The notes: generated from the letters alone by a model not told the origin. A DNA stretch of 64,000 nt from Chrysogorgia sp. JL179-B06 (GCA_035772405.1 JAYKKM010000149.1:5490001-5554000); one strand, 5' to 3'; positions 48,283-56,799 are shown, numbered from the stretch's first letter. Translations and numbers: made by a program.

Positions 48283-48462
48283 CTATAGTGTGGTAACTTT
48301 GTGGTTGAGTGTCTCCCACTCACACTTTATTGCTGTGACCTGTTTTAGAGCGTCTGACAGTAACTGTTCCAACTCTTCTATCTGACTAGTTTGGAGTACC
48401 TCTGTCAAGTTACGCTTTTTGTTAAATTCCATAGCCATATCCTTTAAAGTTTTGGCGCTCAT
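48283..48462 (-). CDS. Small coiled-coil protein (59 residues)
   Basis: MSAKTLKDMAMEFNKKRNLT followed by a leucine-rich heptad stretch (VLQTSQIEELEQLLSDALKQ) and a short tail. Its ATG overlaps the stop of the preceding membrane/coiled-coil gene as TAATG, as for the next gene pair. Not present in Polinton 1; function unknown. Confidence 0.6.
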   Translation of the reverse strand: MSAKTLKDMAMEFNKKRNLTEVLQTSQIEELEQLLSDALKQVTAIKCEWETLNHKVTTL

Positions 48463-48878
48463 TATACTACTCTATATATTAGATAACCTAAAGGTATTCC
48501 AACAACTCCAACGAATACCATTTGATATTCTTTCATCTCATCTGAGGGTTTGTAATAGTCTGACAACTCAGGCTCTTTACTAAATGTCTTCCCATCATAC
48601 TGTATCGTCAGTACTTGTCTTAGTTGATCCAGAGCGTGGTTCGTGTCGTTTATGTCTGCGTTAGCATCTGACAACTGTTGTCTCAATTCCTGAATTTTGT
48701 CTCTCTGACGAATCTCGTTCTCGTAGAACTTTTCTTTTGCTCTTGCTAGACTTTCCAATGCTTTGTTGTGTCTCTTTATCTCTGTCTCATAGCCGGTATG
48801 GTTTAGCTTGCTGAATATGAATCCAGCTCCTGCGAATGCTATAGCGTTGAACAAGCCACCTGCTATCACACTAGCCAT
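48462..48878 (-). CDS. Membrane-coiled coil-membrane protein
   Basis: 138 residues, homologue of 26133-26552. Hydrophobic helix GGLFNAIAFAGAGFIFSK, a coiled coil with the almost invariant LSDANADINDTNHALDQLR, TIQYDGKTF and a C-terminal hydrophobic helix (VFVGVVGIPLGYLIYRVV). Conservation of the coiled-coil core over the membrane parts suggests a protein contact there. Confidence 0.78.
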   Translation of the reverse strand: MASVIAGGLFNAIAFAGAGFIFSKLNHTGYETEIKRHNKALESLARAKEKFYENEIRQRDKIQELRQQLSDANADINDTNHALDQLRQVLTIQYDGKTFSKEPELSDYYKPSDEMKEYQMVFVGVVGIPLGYLIYRVV

Positions 48879-48894
48879 TATGTATTACGTTAGA

Positions 48895-49128
48895 TTACTT
48901 TGAGAACGGGTCAATAGGTAAGTATTTCTTGCTCTGCGCCCACTTAACGAGTAGCGTTGAAACGCCTACAGCAGTCGCTAACTTGAGGGTGCCCTTCACT
49001 GATTCAGGGGTACCCAACGGTTCTTTTAGTATTTTCTTTGATGCCATCGACACGGCTACGGCTCCAGCAGTCACAAGGGCTGCGTCGTATAGCTCGTTCA
49101 TCAGTTCTTTTCTGTCTATTGATGTCAT
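48895..49128 (-). CDS. Small hydrophobic protein, two membrane segments
   Basis: 77 residues, homologue of 25892-26128: MTSIDRKELMNELYDAAL, two hydrophobic helices and the shared EPLGTPESVKGT turn, ending PIDPFSK. A promoter-like box abuts the ATG. Confidence 0.8.
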   Translation of the reverse strand: MTSIDRKELMNELYDAALVTAGAVAVSMASKKILKEPLGTPESVKGTLKLATAVGVSTLLVKWAQSKKYLPIDPFSK

Positions 49129-49147
49129 ATATTATACGATATGTTTT
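49129..49147 (-). promoter_or_regulatory. Promoter-like box before the 77-residue gene
   Basis: Read on the minus strand: AAAACATATCGTATAATAT directly joined to ATG. One of the best matches to the element-wide box. Confidence 0.55.
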
Positions 49148-49445
49148 AATCAAAGCTGTCGAGTTTACGTGACGGTTCTATAACGACGTTCTTAGGCTCT
49201 TCGGTTACTACTTGTTTGTCTTGCCTCATCGTGTAATACAGTGAACCAGCGGCTATAACCACTCCAATAGTACCTATGATGTATCCGTAGTTAAAACTAT
49301 TGTCCTCACTTATCACTCTCTCTTTCATCTTCCTCTCTTTTGCAGCTTTAGATATGGCAGCCAAGCGTTTGCCTGCCTCTACTCTCTTAGGGTCTTTGGT
49401 CCTTGTTGTCGACGTTATAATAGGTACGGACTCACTGTCAGTCAT
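49146..49445 (-). CDS. Small single-pass membrane protein
   Basis: 99 residues, homologue of 25533-25868: KDPKRVEAGKRLAAISKAAK followed by a membrane helix (YGYIIGTIGVVIAAGSLYYT) and a tail ending RKLDSFD. Its end overlaps the promoter box of the next gene by 2 bp. CTGTGAG iterons lie upstream, as in Polinton 1. Confidence 0.78.
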   Translation of the reverse strand: MTDSESVPIITSTTRTKDPKRVEAGKRLAAISKAAKERKMKERVISEDNSFNYGYIIGTIGVVIAAGSLYYTMRQDKQVVTEEPKNVVIEPSRKLDSFD

Positions 49446-49466
49446 CTATATTATACGTGATATCTA

Positions 49467-49543
49467 GTCACAGACCATCTCACAGTCATCTCACAGTCAT
49501 CTTACAGACCATCTCACAGATCATCTCACAGATTATCTCACAG
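49467..49543. promoter_or_regulatory. CTGTGAG iterons (seven units)
   Basis: Seven copies of CTGTGAG or one-base variants (seen here as CTCACAG) at 10-13 bp spacing, upstream of the 99-residue gene and reaching into the last codons of the nuclease gene. Polinton 1 has five at the same relative place (25454-25506). Confidence 0.62.
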
Positions 49544-50341
49544 ATATAGTATTCGATGAAAGTATCTTTGGTGATTAGATAGTGTGGTTTCACTCTTGAA
49601 TCTCCTATTGCAGTATTCACACAGAACTCTGGAGTCTCTCATATATATCTCTATGAAATGTATTATCTCATGTTGGTCTGAGGATAGTAATGTGTTGTAC
49701 CCTTGTGATCTTAGTCTCCTTAGTACCCTCAACTGGTTATTCCTAATAACCCCATTACCTTTCGGTGTTTTGAACTCTATAGCAAAACCATTATATCTCT
49801 TGTGTAGTTGTGGAACTATCAAATCTGGTTGCCCACCACTGTAACCTTTCTTCCATCCATCTATTCTTTTAGTAGATGTGTCTTGGTACTCACCCAACCC
49901 TGGGATGACTATTGTTGGGTGGTACTCTCTAATGTACTTCACAATGTCATAATGCAAGTCTGTCTCATTCATGATTGATAGTTGGTTATGTTGCGTGTAC
50001 TGACCTGTTTTTCTTATAGATGGTAGAACTTCTAAGAATACCCATTTTTTAAACATCCTAGCAGACTCTAGTTTAGACGAGAATATTAGAGCGTAAACTC
50101 CAGACTCGTTAATTTGCCAAACTTGTCTGTTTTGACAGTCTGTGTCAATTGATCTACTCTGAGGTGTTATTTTACTAACTTTTCTTCTCTCGTCATCGTC
50201 GACATGATCTGTTATAGCCTTATACGGTCTCTTATATCCTAAAATCTCTGCAATTTCTTTTCCGTAGAACCAAATATTGTCTCCATCTTTTGTAGCAGTG
50301 ACTGACATGTCGTTATTTCTAAATATTTTAGTGATACTCAT
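49538..50341 (-). CDS. BRO-N / VRR-NUC / C2H2 nuclease
   Basis: 267 residues, complete. BRO-N DNA-binding domain at about 1-112 (NIWFYGKEIAEILGYKRPYK, SGVYALIFSSKLESARMFKK). VRR-NUC PD-(D/E)xK nuclease at about 125-235, with P172-D173 (GQPDLIVPQ), E189-x-K191 (IEFKTPKGNG) and Q203. C-terminal C2H2 finger with C241, C244, H257 and H262. VRR-NUC enzymes cut branched or replication-intermediate DNA, so a role in processing element DNA is likely. The ATG at 50341 was preferred to an adjacent GTG. The Polinton 1 copy is broken. Confidence 0.88.
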   Translation of the reverse strand: MSITKIFRNNDMSVTATKDGDNIWFYGKEIAEILGYKRPYKAITDHVDDDERRKVSKITPQSRSIDTDCQNRQVWQINESGVYALIFSSKLESARMFKKWVFLEVLPSIRKTGQYTQHNQLSIMNETDLHYDIVKYIREYHPTIVIPGLGEYQDTSTKRIDGWKKGYSGGQPDLIVPQLHKRYNGFAIEFKTPKGNGVIRNNQLRVLRRLRSQGYNTLLSSDQHEIIHFIEIYMRDSRVLCEYCNRRFKSETTLSNHQRYFHRILYL

Positions 50342-50365
50342 CACCTATAATATAACGTATGTTTT
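50342..50365 (-). promoter_or_regulatory. Promoter-like box before the nuclease gene
   Basis: On the minus strand AAAACATACGTTATATTATA lies 4 bp before the ATG, close to the boxes at 58657 and 49129. Confidence 0.55.
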
Positions 50366-50589
50366 ATTTTAGACTTAAAGTAGTGTTTTTATTCTAGGGA
50401 AAGCTGACCCCCCGTTTTGGGGGGTCAGCTATTCTTAAAAAATAACTGCTCAATACAAACGTTTACCAACCAACGTCTTGTTTTAAGGTGTTAGCTCTCG
50501 TCGTCTTTCATGTGGAACACACTCCTGGTTCTGATATTTAGACCGACCGTGTGTGGCCGTGTGGGGTGAGCTACCCCTTGTATCTTACC
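50366..50589. other. Intergenic gap with a strong hairpin
   Basis: A 224-bp gap between two minus-strand genes, long for this compact element. It holds the perfect hairpin at 50402-50430 and no supported frame; Polinton 1 has two small genes in the comparable place. Confidence 0.55.
50402..50430. terminator. GC-rich perfect hairpin (12-bp stem)
   Basis: AGCTGACCCCCC, a 5-nt loop GTTTT, and GGGGGGTCAGCT. It is downstream of the 166-residue gene and upstream of the nuclease gene, both on the minus strand. It may mark RNA 3' ends or protect RNA; bacterial-type termination is not expected in a eukaryote, so the class label is only a placeholder. Confidence 0.4.
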
Positions 50590-51090
50590 CTATTTTGGAA
50601 CGTTGGTCTCGTCATATAATTTATTATACCTTTTCACCATTCCATTGATTGGTGGGCATAAGTCAGTCACATTATCGTCCAACACTTTAACGTCTGAGAG
50701 GAACATTGACTCATTGTAAGGAAGACCTCTAAGATACGATCTTAGTTGTGTCAGTATCTTTTTGTAGCTAGTATGTGCGAACTTACAGTGCTCCACTCTA
50801 CTCGTCAGATTGGATTTAGCCAAGTAGCCTTGGATGATCACACCAGGACCACTAATACAAGCAATGATTAGAGGGTTAACGGTTATCGATCCAGCTACAA
50901 TCCCTACTGTCGTTAGCCCTATGCTGGTCATGTTTAACGATAGTTTAATTTTCTTCAACCTCTTGTATTTCCATTTGTAACAGGCTTCTAGTTTGTGGTA
51001 GTAAGCGTACAAACGTTTGAGCTCTAACACCTCTTCCTCTGACATATCCTTTGATATGTGATTGAAATCAACAACTGACTTCTTCCTCAT
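50590..51090 (-). CDS. Membrane protein with two hydrophobic helices, function unknown
   Basis: 166 residues. A charged helical start (DMSEEEVLELKRLYAYYHKL, KWKYKRLKKIKLSLN) is followed by two adjacent hydrophobic helices (MTSIGLTTVGIVAGSITV and PLIIACISGPGVIIQGYL) and a helical tail with LRSYLRGLPYN. I recall similar proteins in cnidarian genomes as uncharacterised, but no family name. It follows the fibre-like gene by 5 bp. It replaces the two small genes found at this place in Polinton 1. Confidence 0.7.
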   Translation of the reverse strand: MRKKSVVDFNHISKDMSEEEVLELKRLYAYYHKLEACYKWKYKRLKKIKLSLNMTSIGLTTVGIVAGSITVNPLIIACISGPGVIIQGYLAKSNLTSRVEHCKFAHTSYKKILTQLRSYLRGLPYNESMFLSDVKVLDDNVTDLCPPINGMVKRYNKLYDETNVPK

Positions 51091-51095
51091 ATATA

Positions 51096-52043
51096 TTAGC
51101 TCACATCATATTCCTTCATCATATCTCTACCAACTAATATTATGTCTCGACTCGTCACGTAGCCAGAGACAATCCTCACACCGTAGAACTCTATCATAGA
51201 CGGGTACTTGTAGGGTGCGAGTAGTGTTTTTGGTCGATGCACTCCAAAGATCGTTACGTAAGGAGATCCTATCTCTTCGTAATTGGCTGTGAAGTCTGAG
51301 TCTGTTGATCTTACGTTGTTCACCTTAACGTAGGAGTTACCCATCCGCCAATGTATTGATATCATATGTCTCTTGGTGGTGTCGATGTTATTTGGGATTG
51401 TGCACACGTACTCCCTTGCTGGAGCGCCACCACCATATGATAATTTATCACCTCCTTTGTATCCTATGTATTTGTCCCACGATCCATCATCGTTTGAGAT
51501 AATCGCCTCCCAATCTTTAGTAGTTACCCTCATGGCTAACCTCACTACCACAAAAATGGATATGTCACAGTATTGCATACGTGGACAGTTAAAGTGTACT
51601 CCAGCTTCAAACGGAATTGGAGTTAGTTCAGGGGATAGGAAGCTGTGACCATTGTTAACACCAATAATAGGACCATACGTTGGATCGTATTGCACTAACA
51701 TGTTCGTTTTATCTCTAATGGTTTTCACTTTATTTGTTCCACTGTGGTATTCCACCATACTCACAGCATGGTTTGTGACGTTAAAGTCAAACAGAACGTT
51801 ATAGGACTGCGTTCTGAAGTATTGCGATAAGTATACGGACTCCAATACTTTTTTATTTATAGCATCCCAATCATCTTCTGGATCTGCTATGTTTTTGAGT
51901 GTCCTGAACGCCATATCTATATCTCCAGACATCCTCCCACCGCTAACGCTTAGCTTAGGGTCACTGTCTAGATGTCTCTTAGCTCTTCTTAGTATTTTGT
52001 CGCTCTCGTAGTCTCTGTCCTCAAACCCATAACTTAGACTCAT
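51096..52043 (-). CDS. Fibre-like attachment protein
   Basis: 315 residues; the start MSLSYGFEDRDYE matches Polinton 1. Residues about 35-66 carry the shaft/neck motif GGRMSGDIDM...LKNIADPEDDWDAINKK, typical of phage and virus fibres (M-x-G-x-I/L-D-M, then N-I/L-x-x-P-x-x-x-x-D-A-x-x-K). The rest is beta-rich and looks like a lectin-type head (FDFNVTNHAVSMVEYH, AGVHFNCPRMQYCDISIFVV, MISIHWRMGNSYVKVNN), consistent with a concanavalin/LamG fold. Receptor binding is inferred. The box AAATATGTGTTATAACATA precedes the ATG. Confidence 0.75.
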   Translation of the reverse strand: MSLSYGFEDRDYESDKILRRAKRHLDSDPKLSVSGGRMSGDIDMAFRTLKNIADPEDDWDAINKKVLESVYLSQYFRTQSYNVLFDFNVTNHAVSMVEYHSGTNKVKTIRDKTNMLVQYDPTYGPIIGVNNGHSFLSPELTPIPFEAGVHFNCPRMQYCDISIFVVVRLAMRVTTKDWEAIISNDDGSWDKYIGYKGGDKLSYGGGAPAREYVCTIPNNIDTTKRHMISIHWRMGNSYVKVNNVRSTDSDFTANYEEIGSPYVTIFGVHRPKTLLAPYKYPSMIEFYGVRIVSGYVTSRDIILVGRDMMKEYDVS

Positions 52044-52047
52044 TATG

Positions 52048-53670
52048 TTATAACACATATTTGCTCACTAAATAGCCAGACACAGCTGAAACCAGTAGAA
52101 TTATCCCTAACTCTGTTGTATCACCTGGTGTCGCCTTTGATGCCTCCAAACGGTGTATCACCTTTGGTTTATCAAGTGTCTTCTGGTGTGTCACCTTTGG
52201 TGTCAGACTGTTCGTCACCTTTGGTTTATCAAGTGTCTCCAGATGTTCTCCACCTTCTTGGTGAACTTTCTTAACCTCCGTAGTTTTTGTGCAGTTTAAC
52301 CTACTATTTACCCCAAACTTCATACTCTGCGTAGCAGTCTTCAATAGGTTGTTGTACCCAGCTATTTTGTTCTTGAGGATTACAACGTTACTTGGCATTA
52401 ACCACGTAGACGGCGACAGTGCAAGGTTTTGGACAACGTTAGTGTCTTTAATCGACTTGTTCATGTTGAGAATCCACGTTGAAACGTCGTAGTTTATAAC
52501 ACTATCCTCCACCAACTTTCGGAACTCTTGCTGAGTCTCTAGACTGCCTGCAGAATCACCAACGACTGACACACGTGTCCTCGCTTGTGCACCAAGTGTA
52601 GAGTAAACAAAGGCTTCTATAGACTGATTTATGTATTGTCTCCCAACGTTGGTGAAACCATTCGACACCAGAGGAACGTATCGTTTGTAGTCGTTCTTAA
52701 CGTCGTTAATCGTGAAGACTCTCTCCTCACCTGTTGTACCATCAGCAAGGACTTTACCCTGGTAGTAATGTTTTTTAGGAATCTTGTCTGTCTTACCATA
52801 CAATTCTCCAGCGTTAAACTCTCTACTTATCGATCTCATACTCTCACCACCTTCCATCCTTCTGAGAAGTCTCCTAACAGTAAAGTATAGATGGAACCTC
52901 ATCACACTTGTGATAACAGGGTGGACTTCTTGTGAGGGTGACAAGTGTTGTAACGACACTCCACAACAGAAACTTGCACAATACGTTGCAAACACAACCC
53001 TATAGTAGCTCTCACCATCGTCCCACTTTGACTTTGTCTTTGATGTGATGATTACTAGTATTGGTAGTTTTGAGAGAAAGTATTCCTTTTGACTAACGAA
53101 TACTCTAAAGTTATTCACTGGGTAGTTCAACACGTTTTCTGTTGGATAACCATCCCAAAGTCCCCAGTGGTTCTTGTGACCTTTTGATAGTGGTTGGATA
53201 GTTCCACCAGATAGCCATATTTCTGGAAACTTGTCGTCGTGACCAGACTTGTTGTTGTGTAACCAAATCCACATACTCTTGTCGTTTTTGAAGGTATCAC
53301 TAGTTATGTTCGTGCTTATGATGTCGTTGTTTCTAAAATATATATCAACACCATTAACCTCACCATCTTGTGAGACAGTTGGATCGAACTCAAACTTGCT
53401 CAAAGTGATGTGAGGATACTTTTTGACTAGATTCAGCTTAGCCACGCGTATGGCATTAGCTATCTCTTCCTGATCAGGTATCATTGGTTTGTTTATCGTT
53501 AGATACTTAGTATACTCCGGGTTACTCTTAAACCTACTTGAGTCTACACTAACGTCACCAATATTGGTTTTCGTCACGAAGAATATATGTATATGCATAT
53601 TGTCGTCAACATCAAGAAAAAACCTATTCTTGTCAGCATAAGGATACTTTCTCTTGAACACATCCATCAT
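52048..53670 (-). CDS. Large Polinton protein of unknown function with C-terminal membrane anchor
   Basis: 540 residues, the full-length form of the gene at 18328. The N-terminal 100 residues (MMDVFKRKYPYADKNRFFLD, IHIFFVTKTNIGDVSVD) are missing from Polinton 1. Shared cores: KGHKNHWGLWDGYPTENVLN, ESYYRVVFATYCASFCCGVS and STWLMPSNVVILKNKIAGY. The tail holds three to four Lys/Pro/Thr-rich repeats (LDKPKVTNS, LDKPKVIHR) and a final hydrophobic segment (LGIILLVSAVSGYLVSKYV). It diverges from the penton-like gene with 17 bp between starts. One of the largest conserved genes without a recognised function. Confidence 0.82.
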   Translation of the reverse strand: MMDVFKRKYPYADKNRFFLDVDDNMHIHIFFVTKTNIGDVSVDSSRFKSNPEYTKYLTINKPMIPDQEEIANAIRVAKLNLVKKYPHITLSKFEFDPTVSQDGEVNGVDIYFRNNDIISTNITSDTFKNDKSMWIWLHNNKSGHDDKFPEIWLSGGTIQPLSKGHKNHWGLWDGYPTENVLNYPVNNFRVFVSQKEYFLSKLPILVIITSKTKSKWDDGESYYRVVFATYCASFCCGVSLQHLSPSQEVHPVITSVMRFHLYFTVRRLLRRMEGGESMRSISREFNAGELYGKTDKIPKKHYYQGKVLADGTTGEERVFTINDVKNDYKRYVPLVSNGFTNVGRQYINQSIEAFVYSTLGAQARTRVSVVGDSAGSLETQQEFRKLVEDSVINYDVSTWILNMNKSIKDTNVVQNLALSPSTWLMPSNVVILKNKIAGYNNLLKTATQSMKFGVNSRLNCTKTTEVKKVHQEGGEHLETLDKPKVTNSLTPKVTHQKTLDKPKVIHRLEASKATPGDTTELGIILLVSAVSGYLVSKYVL

Positions 53671-53687
53671 AACATACCGTACGTTAT
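53669..53687. promoter_or_regulatory. Palindromic bidirectional promoter candidate
   Basis: ATAACATACCGTACGTTAT fills the gap between two divergent ATGs and reads almost the same on both strands. Counterpart of 18307-18327 in Polinton 1. Confidence 0.68.
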
Positions 53688-54332
53688 ATGAGAGTGGTAG
53701 TATTGATTAGTGGTTCAACGAAAACTATAGACCTACAAGAGTCAGTTTTAGCAATAAACTCAGACCCTTACGTATTGGTGAATAAGGCAACCATCTTTTG
53801 GGACTACGTTAACGTAACCACAGCTAACAACAAGATAACTTATAACAGTAGTGACCACATTTTTAGCACTGGATATCACACCTTTAAAATGATCACCGAC
53901 GACTTGGGAGAGTTAGGAGACGTCAAGCTAGTAGCTAATAGATATGACTCAACGTGTACGATAACAACTGATCAACAAATAGAACTGTTTAAATTTGGAC
54001 AACTTTTAGGATTTGACGAAAACACTACAATAGCCACCACAAAAACCAGTCCTAACGTTGTGAACGTTAACAGAGGACTGAGACACATACAAGTAACATC
54101 TAATATTGTGGACAGATCTAAGAACATAGTTAATGGTAACAGAAGTGATTGTATCGCAGTACTGCCAATAACTAGCACACAGACATTAAAGGGTTCTGTG
54201 CAACATTTTGGTGTTGGGTCGAAAATCCCAATAAACAAAGGAGTCATCAACCAACTAGAGTTCAAGATAACAGATCAGGACGATAACAGTGTTAACGTTG
54301 GTGAGGTGCTGTTAGATTTACACATCATGTAG
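53688..54332 (+). CDS. Penton-like minor capsid protein (single jelly-roll)
   Basis: 214 residues, homologue of 17605-18306. MRVVVLISGSTKTIDLQ, KATIFWDYVNVTT, GLRHIQVTSNIVDRSKN, NRSDCIAVLPI and the final VGEVLLDLHIM strand follow the same layout. Its stop lies 5 bp before the integrase ATG. Confidence 0.72.
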   Translation: MRVVVLISGSTKTIDLQESVLAINSDPYVLVNKATIFWDYVNVTTANNKITYNSSDHIFSTGYHTFKMITDDLGELGDVKLVANRYDSTCTITTDQQIELFKFGQLLGFDENTTIATTKTSPNVVNVNRGLRHIQVTSNIVDRSKNIVNGNRSDCIAVLPITSTQTLKGSVQHFGVGSKIPINKGVINQLEFKITDQDDNSVNVGEVLLDLHIM

Positions 54333-54337
54333 TGTAT

Positions 54338-55417
54338 ATGGAGCAAGAACTAAGAGATATTTACTACAACCCATCAACTGGTTACCAATCTGCTGAAAGA
54401 CTGTACCAAAGAGCGTTGGAAGATGGACTAAGTGTTAGTAGAGCAAAGATAAAGGACTGGCTAAAATCTCAAGACACATACACCAGGTACAAACCAGTTG
54501 TCAAGAAACCCAAGTTTAGACAAACGTTTGTTGACTATCTTGGTGAGCAGATACAGATGGACTTGGTCGACATGGGTAAGTACAAACACAAGAACAACGG
54601 ATACTACTGGATACTAACAGCCACTGAGATCCTTAGTAGGTATGCTTTCGCGATACCTGTCTACAGGAAAGACACGAAAAACATGACTAAGGCTGTAGCA
54701 AAGTTACTAGAGAAGGCTAAGGTTAGATTTGGTGAGTATCCAAAGCTGGCTCAGTTTGACGACGGTAAGGAATTCTACAACGTTGGTGTGAAGGATCTAT
54801 TGAATAAACACGACGTGAAATACTTCAGCACGAACTCTGATAAAAAGGCAGCAGTTGTGGAACGGTTTAATAGAACACTCAAGACGTCTATGTGGAAATA
54901 CTTCTACAGTAAGGGAACGTACAAGTGGATTGATATCTTGGACCAGCTCGTTGAGAATTACAACAATACTAAACATAGTACCACACTTATGAAACCTAAA
55001 GATGTGAGCAAGAAAAACGAAAACGAAGTATGGACGACGTTGTTCGGACACCATTTCGGTGACTACCCACTACCAAAGTTTAGAGTAGGTGAGACTGTCA
55101 GGATATCAAAGTACAAGAGCATATTCGCGAAAGGGTACGAGGCTAACTTCACTGAGGAGCTATTCAAAGTGACAAAGGTCATACGTGGTGACCCTACCGT
55201 GTACGAGATAGAGGACCATGAAGGGGAACCTATCATTGGTAAGTTCTACGAGGAAGAGCTATCAGCTGTTGATAAAAAAGACGATGTATACAAAGTTGAG
55301 AAGATAGTTAAGAGAAAGAAGGTGGGAGGTAAGAAAATGGTTTTAGTCAAGTGGCTTGGCTACGATAGTAAGCACAACTCATGGATACCAGAGATTGATA
55401 TTCAAAATATTGAGTAG
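54338..55417 (+). CDS. Retroviral-type integrase with C-terminal chromodomain
   Basis: 359 residues. DDE residues D75 (QMDLVDM), D141 (LAQFDDGKEFYN) and E175 (AVVERFNRTLK). The chromodomain is at the C-terminus (YKVEKIVKRKKV, VKWLGYDSKHNSWIPE). The ATG at 54338 is used rather than a GTG two codons earlier. All catalytic residues are present, so it may be active; integrases of this kind create the 6-bp duplications seen around both elements. Confidence 0.95.
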   Translation: MEQELRDIYYNPSTGYQSAERLYQRALEDGLSVSRAKIKDWLKSQDTYTRYKPVVKKPKFRQTFVDYLGEQIQMDLVDMGKYKHKNNGYYWILTATEILSRYAFAIPVYRKDTKNMTKAVAKLLEKAKVRFGEYPKLAQFDDGKEFYNVGVKDLLNKHDVKYFSTNSDKKAAVVERFNRTLKTSMWKYFYSKGTYKWIDILDQLVENYNNTKHSTTLMKPKDVSKKNENEVWTTLFGHHFGDYPLPKFRVGETVRISKYKSIFAKGYEANFTEELFKVTKVIRGDPTVYEIEDHEGEPIIGKFYEEELSAVDKKDDVYKVEKIVKRKKVGGKKMVLVKWLGYDSKHNSWIPEIDIQNIE

Positions 55418-55423
55418 TATATA

Positions 55424-56779
55424 ATGGCTGAAGGAGGGTTCGATGAAATCGAAATGCAAGACCGTGACAAGTTTGAGAAATATACAGACAAACAGTTAGA
55501 AGAAGAGTTCAACATGCTCAATAGTATACTCACAGAAGACGAGATAGGACCAGAATATAGTGGTATGCGCGACAGAATCACTAGGGTAAAACGAGAGATA
55601 GAGAAGAGAGACATATCAAACAGAGTACAAGACAGAATCAAATATGCGGAGACATTATTCACAGGCGGAAAAGATGGTAAAACAGTGTTAATAACTGGAG
55701 AGGATAAAGGGAGTGCCACGTCTGATGGTATCCCAAACCCAGAGTACGATAAAAGGTCATACAACACATCAGTAACAAGAGATAGAAAGCAGTTTCTATT
55801 GGACCATCTTGGTGTTAGTATTAACGTTGGGGATGGAGAGGCCTCGAGTGATATAATAAAAAAATCTAAAATTATGTTTGGTGTTAAAGGTCTTCCTATA
55901 GGGTTAGAGTTTGAAAACAAGAGAGTTATGGTGTCAAAAGGAAATTCTATAGTGTACAGAGAAGCTAAAGATTCACAGAAAGACGTCGAGAACTTCAAGA
56001 GTCTGTTAAGTAGAGCTGTTGAGGAGCACAGACTCACTTTAGCTGCGATGGTTGAGAAAATTAACGGCGACAACACAATCTCAGATAATGTGTCAGAAGA
56101 CATAGTATCTAACGTAAGCGAACAGCTACAAGACAGAGTCGAACAAAGAGTGGAGCAACTCGTAGAAACGTCGAAAGGTATCTTCGTTAGCGAACAAGAG
56201 ATTAGGGAGTTCGCTGGCTCTACCAACCCAAAAGGTCCAACTGAGACGAAAATACAGTCACTAGATGTGTTAGGTGATCAATATAGACTCATGTCTGTCG
56301 TCGAGTTAGACCCTCTAAAAGAACAATTCTATAAGAGCGTTAGTGAGACAGCTTACTTGAAGGCAGACAGCATCCGTATCGAAAACAATATGAGACCAGA
56401 ACACGACGAGGCAATAGGTGTATTAAAAGACGAGGTTGAGGGTAACGATCTAAATAGACTTGATAGGTTCAAAAAATGGGCAAAGGAAAACTTAGTTGGA
56501 ATAAGTGCTATATCAATCTCTATAGCCGGGATAATAACTACCATAGTAATAGGCGCTAGAAGTGCTATCGTCAAAGGTGGTCAAGCACTTGGAAAACTAG
56601 GAAAAGCTATAGCTAATCTAGCCACAAAGGCTGGCCCTCTACTGGCTGGGCTGCTAAACATGGTGGCGACCGTGCTAAAGTGGGGAGCTGCAGGTATATC
56701 TTGGTTAGCGTCTAATCTATGGATCCTAGCGATAGCACTAGCTTGGTTCGTCTACGATCAGTACAAACAGAGGAAATAA
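55424..56779 (+). CDS. Polinton membrane protein with acidic N-terminus and C-terminal hydrophobic helices
   Basis: 451 residues, homologue of 15041-16486: MAEGGFDEIEMQDRDKFE start, long charged helical middle and C-terminal hydrophobic helices (ISAISISIAGIITTIVIGAR, WLASNLWILAIALAWFVYDQ). The middle regions of the two proteins are strongly diverged, whereas the last 100 residues are well kept, so the membrane part is the constrained part. Confidence 0.82.
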   Translation: MAEGGFDEIEMQDRDKFEKYTDKQLEEEFNMLNSILTEDEIGPEYSGMRDRITRVKREIEKRDISNRVQDRIKYAETLFTGGKDGKTVLITGEDKGSATSDGIPNPEYDKRSYNTSVTRDRKQFLLDHLGVSINVGDGEASSDIIKKSKIMFGVKGLPIGLEFENKRVMVSKGNSIVYREAKDSQKDVENFKSLLSRAVEEHRLTLAAMVEKINGDNTISDNVSEDIVSNVSEQLQDRVEQRVEQLVETSKGIFVSEQEIREFAGSTNPKGPTETKIQSLDVLGDQYRLMSVVELDPLKEQFYKSVSETAYLKADSIRIENNMRPEHDEAIGVLKDEVEGNDLNRLDRFKKWAKENLVGISAISISIAGIITTIVIGARSAIVKGGQALGKLGKAIANLATKAGPLLAGLLNMVATVLKWGAAGISWLASNLWILAIALAWFVYDQYKQRK

Positions 56780-56799
56780 AACACGTGTTATGATATAGC
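56778..56799 (+). promoter_or_regulatory. Promoter-like box before the capsid-like gene
   Basis: AAAACACGTGTTATGATATA directly upstream of the ATG at 56800; fits the element-wide pattern. Confidence 0.5.
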
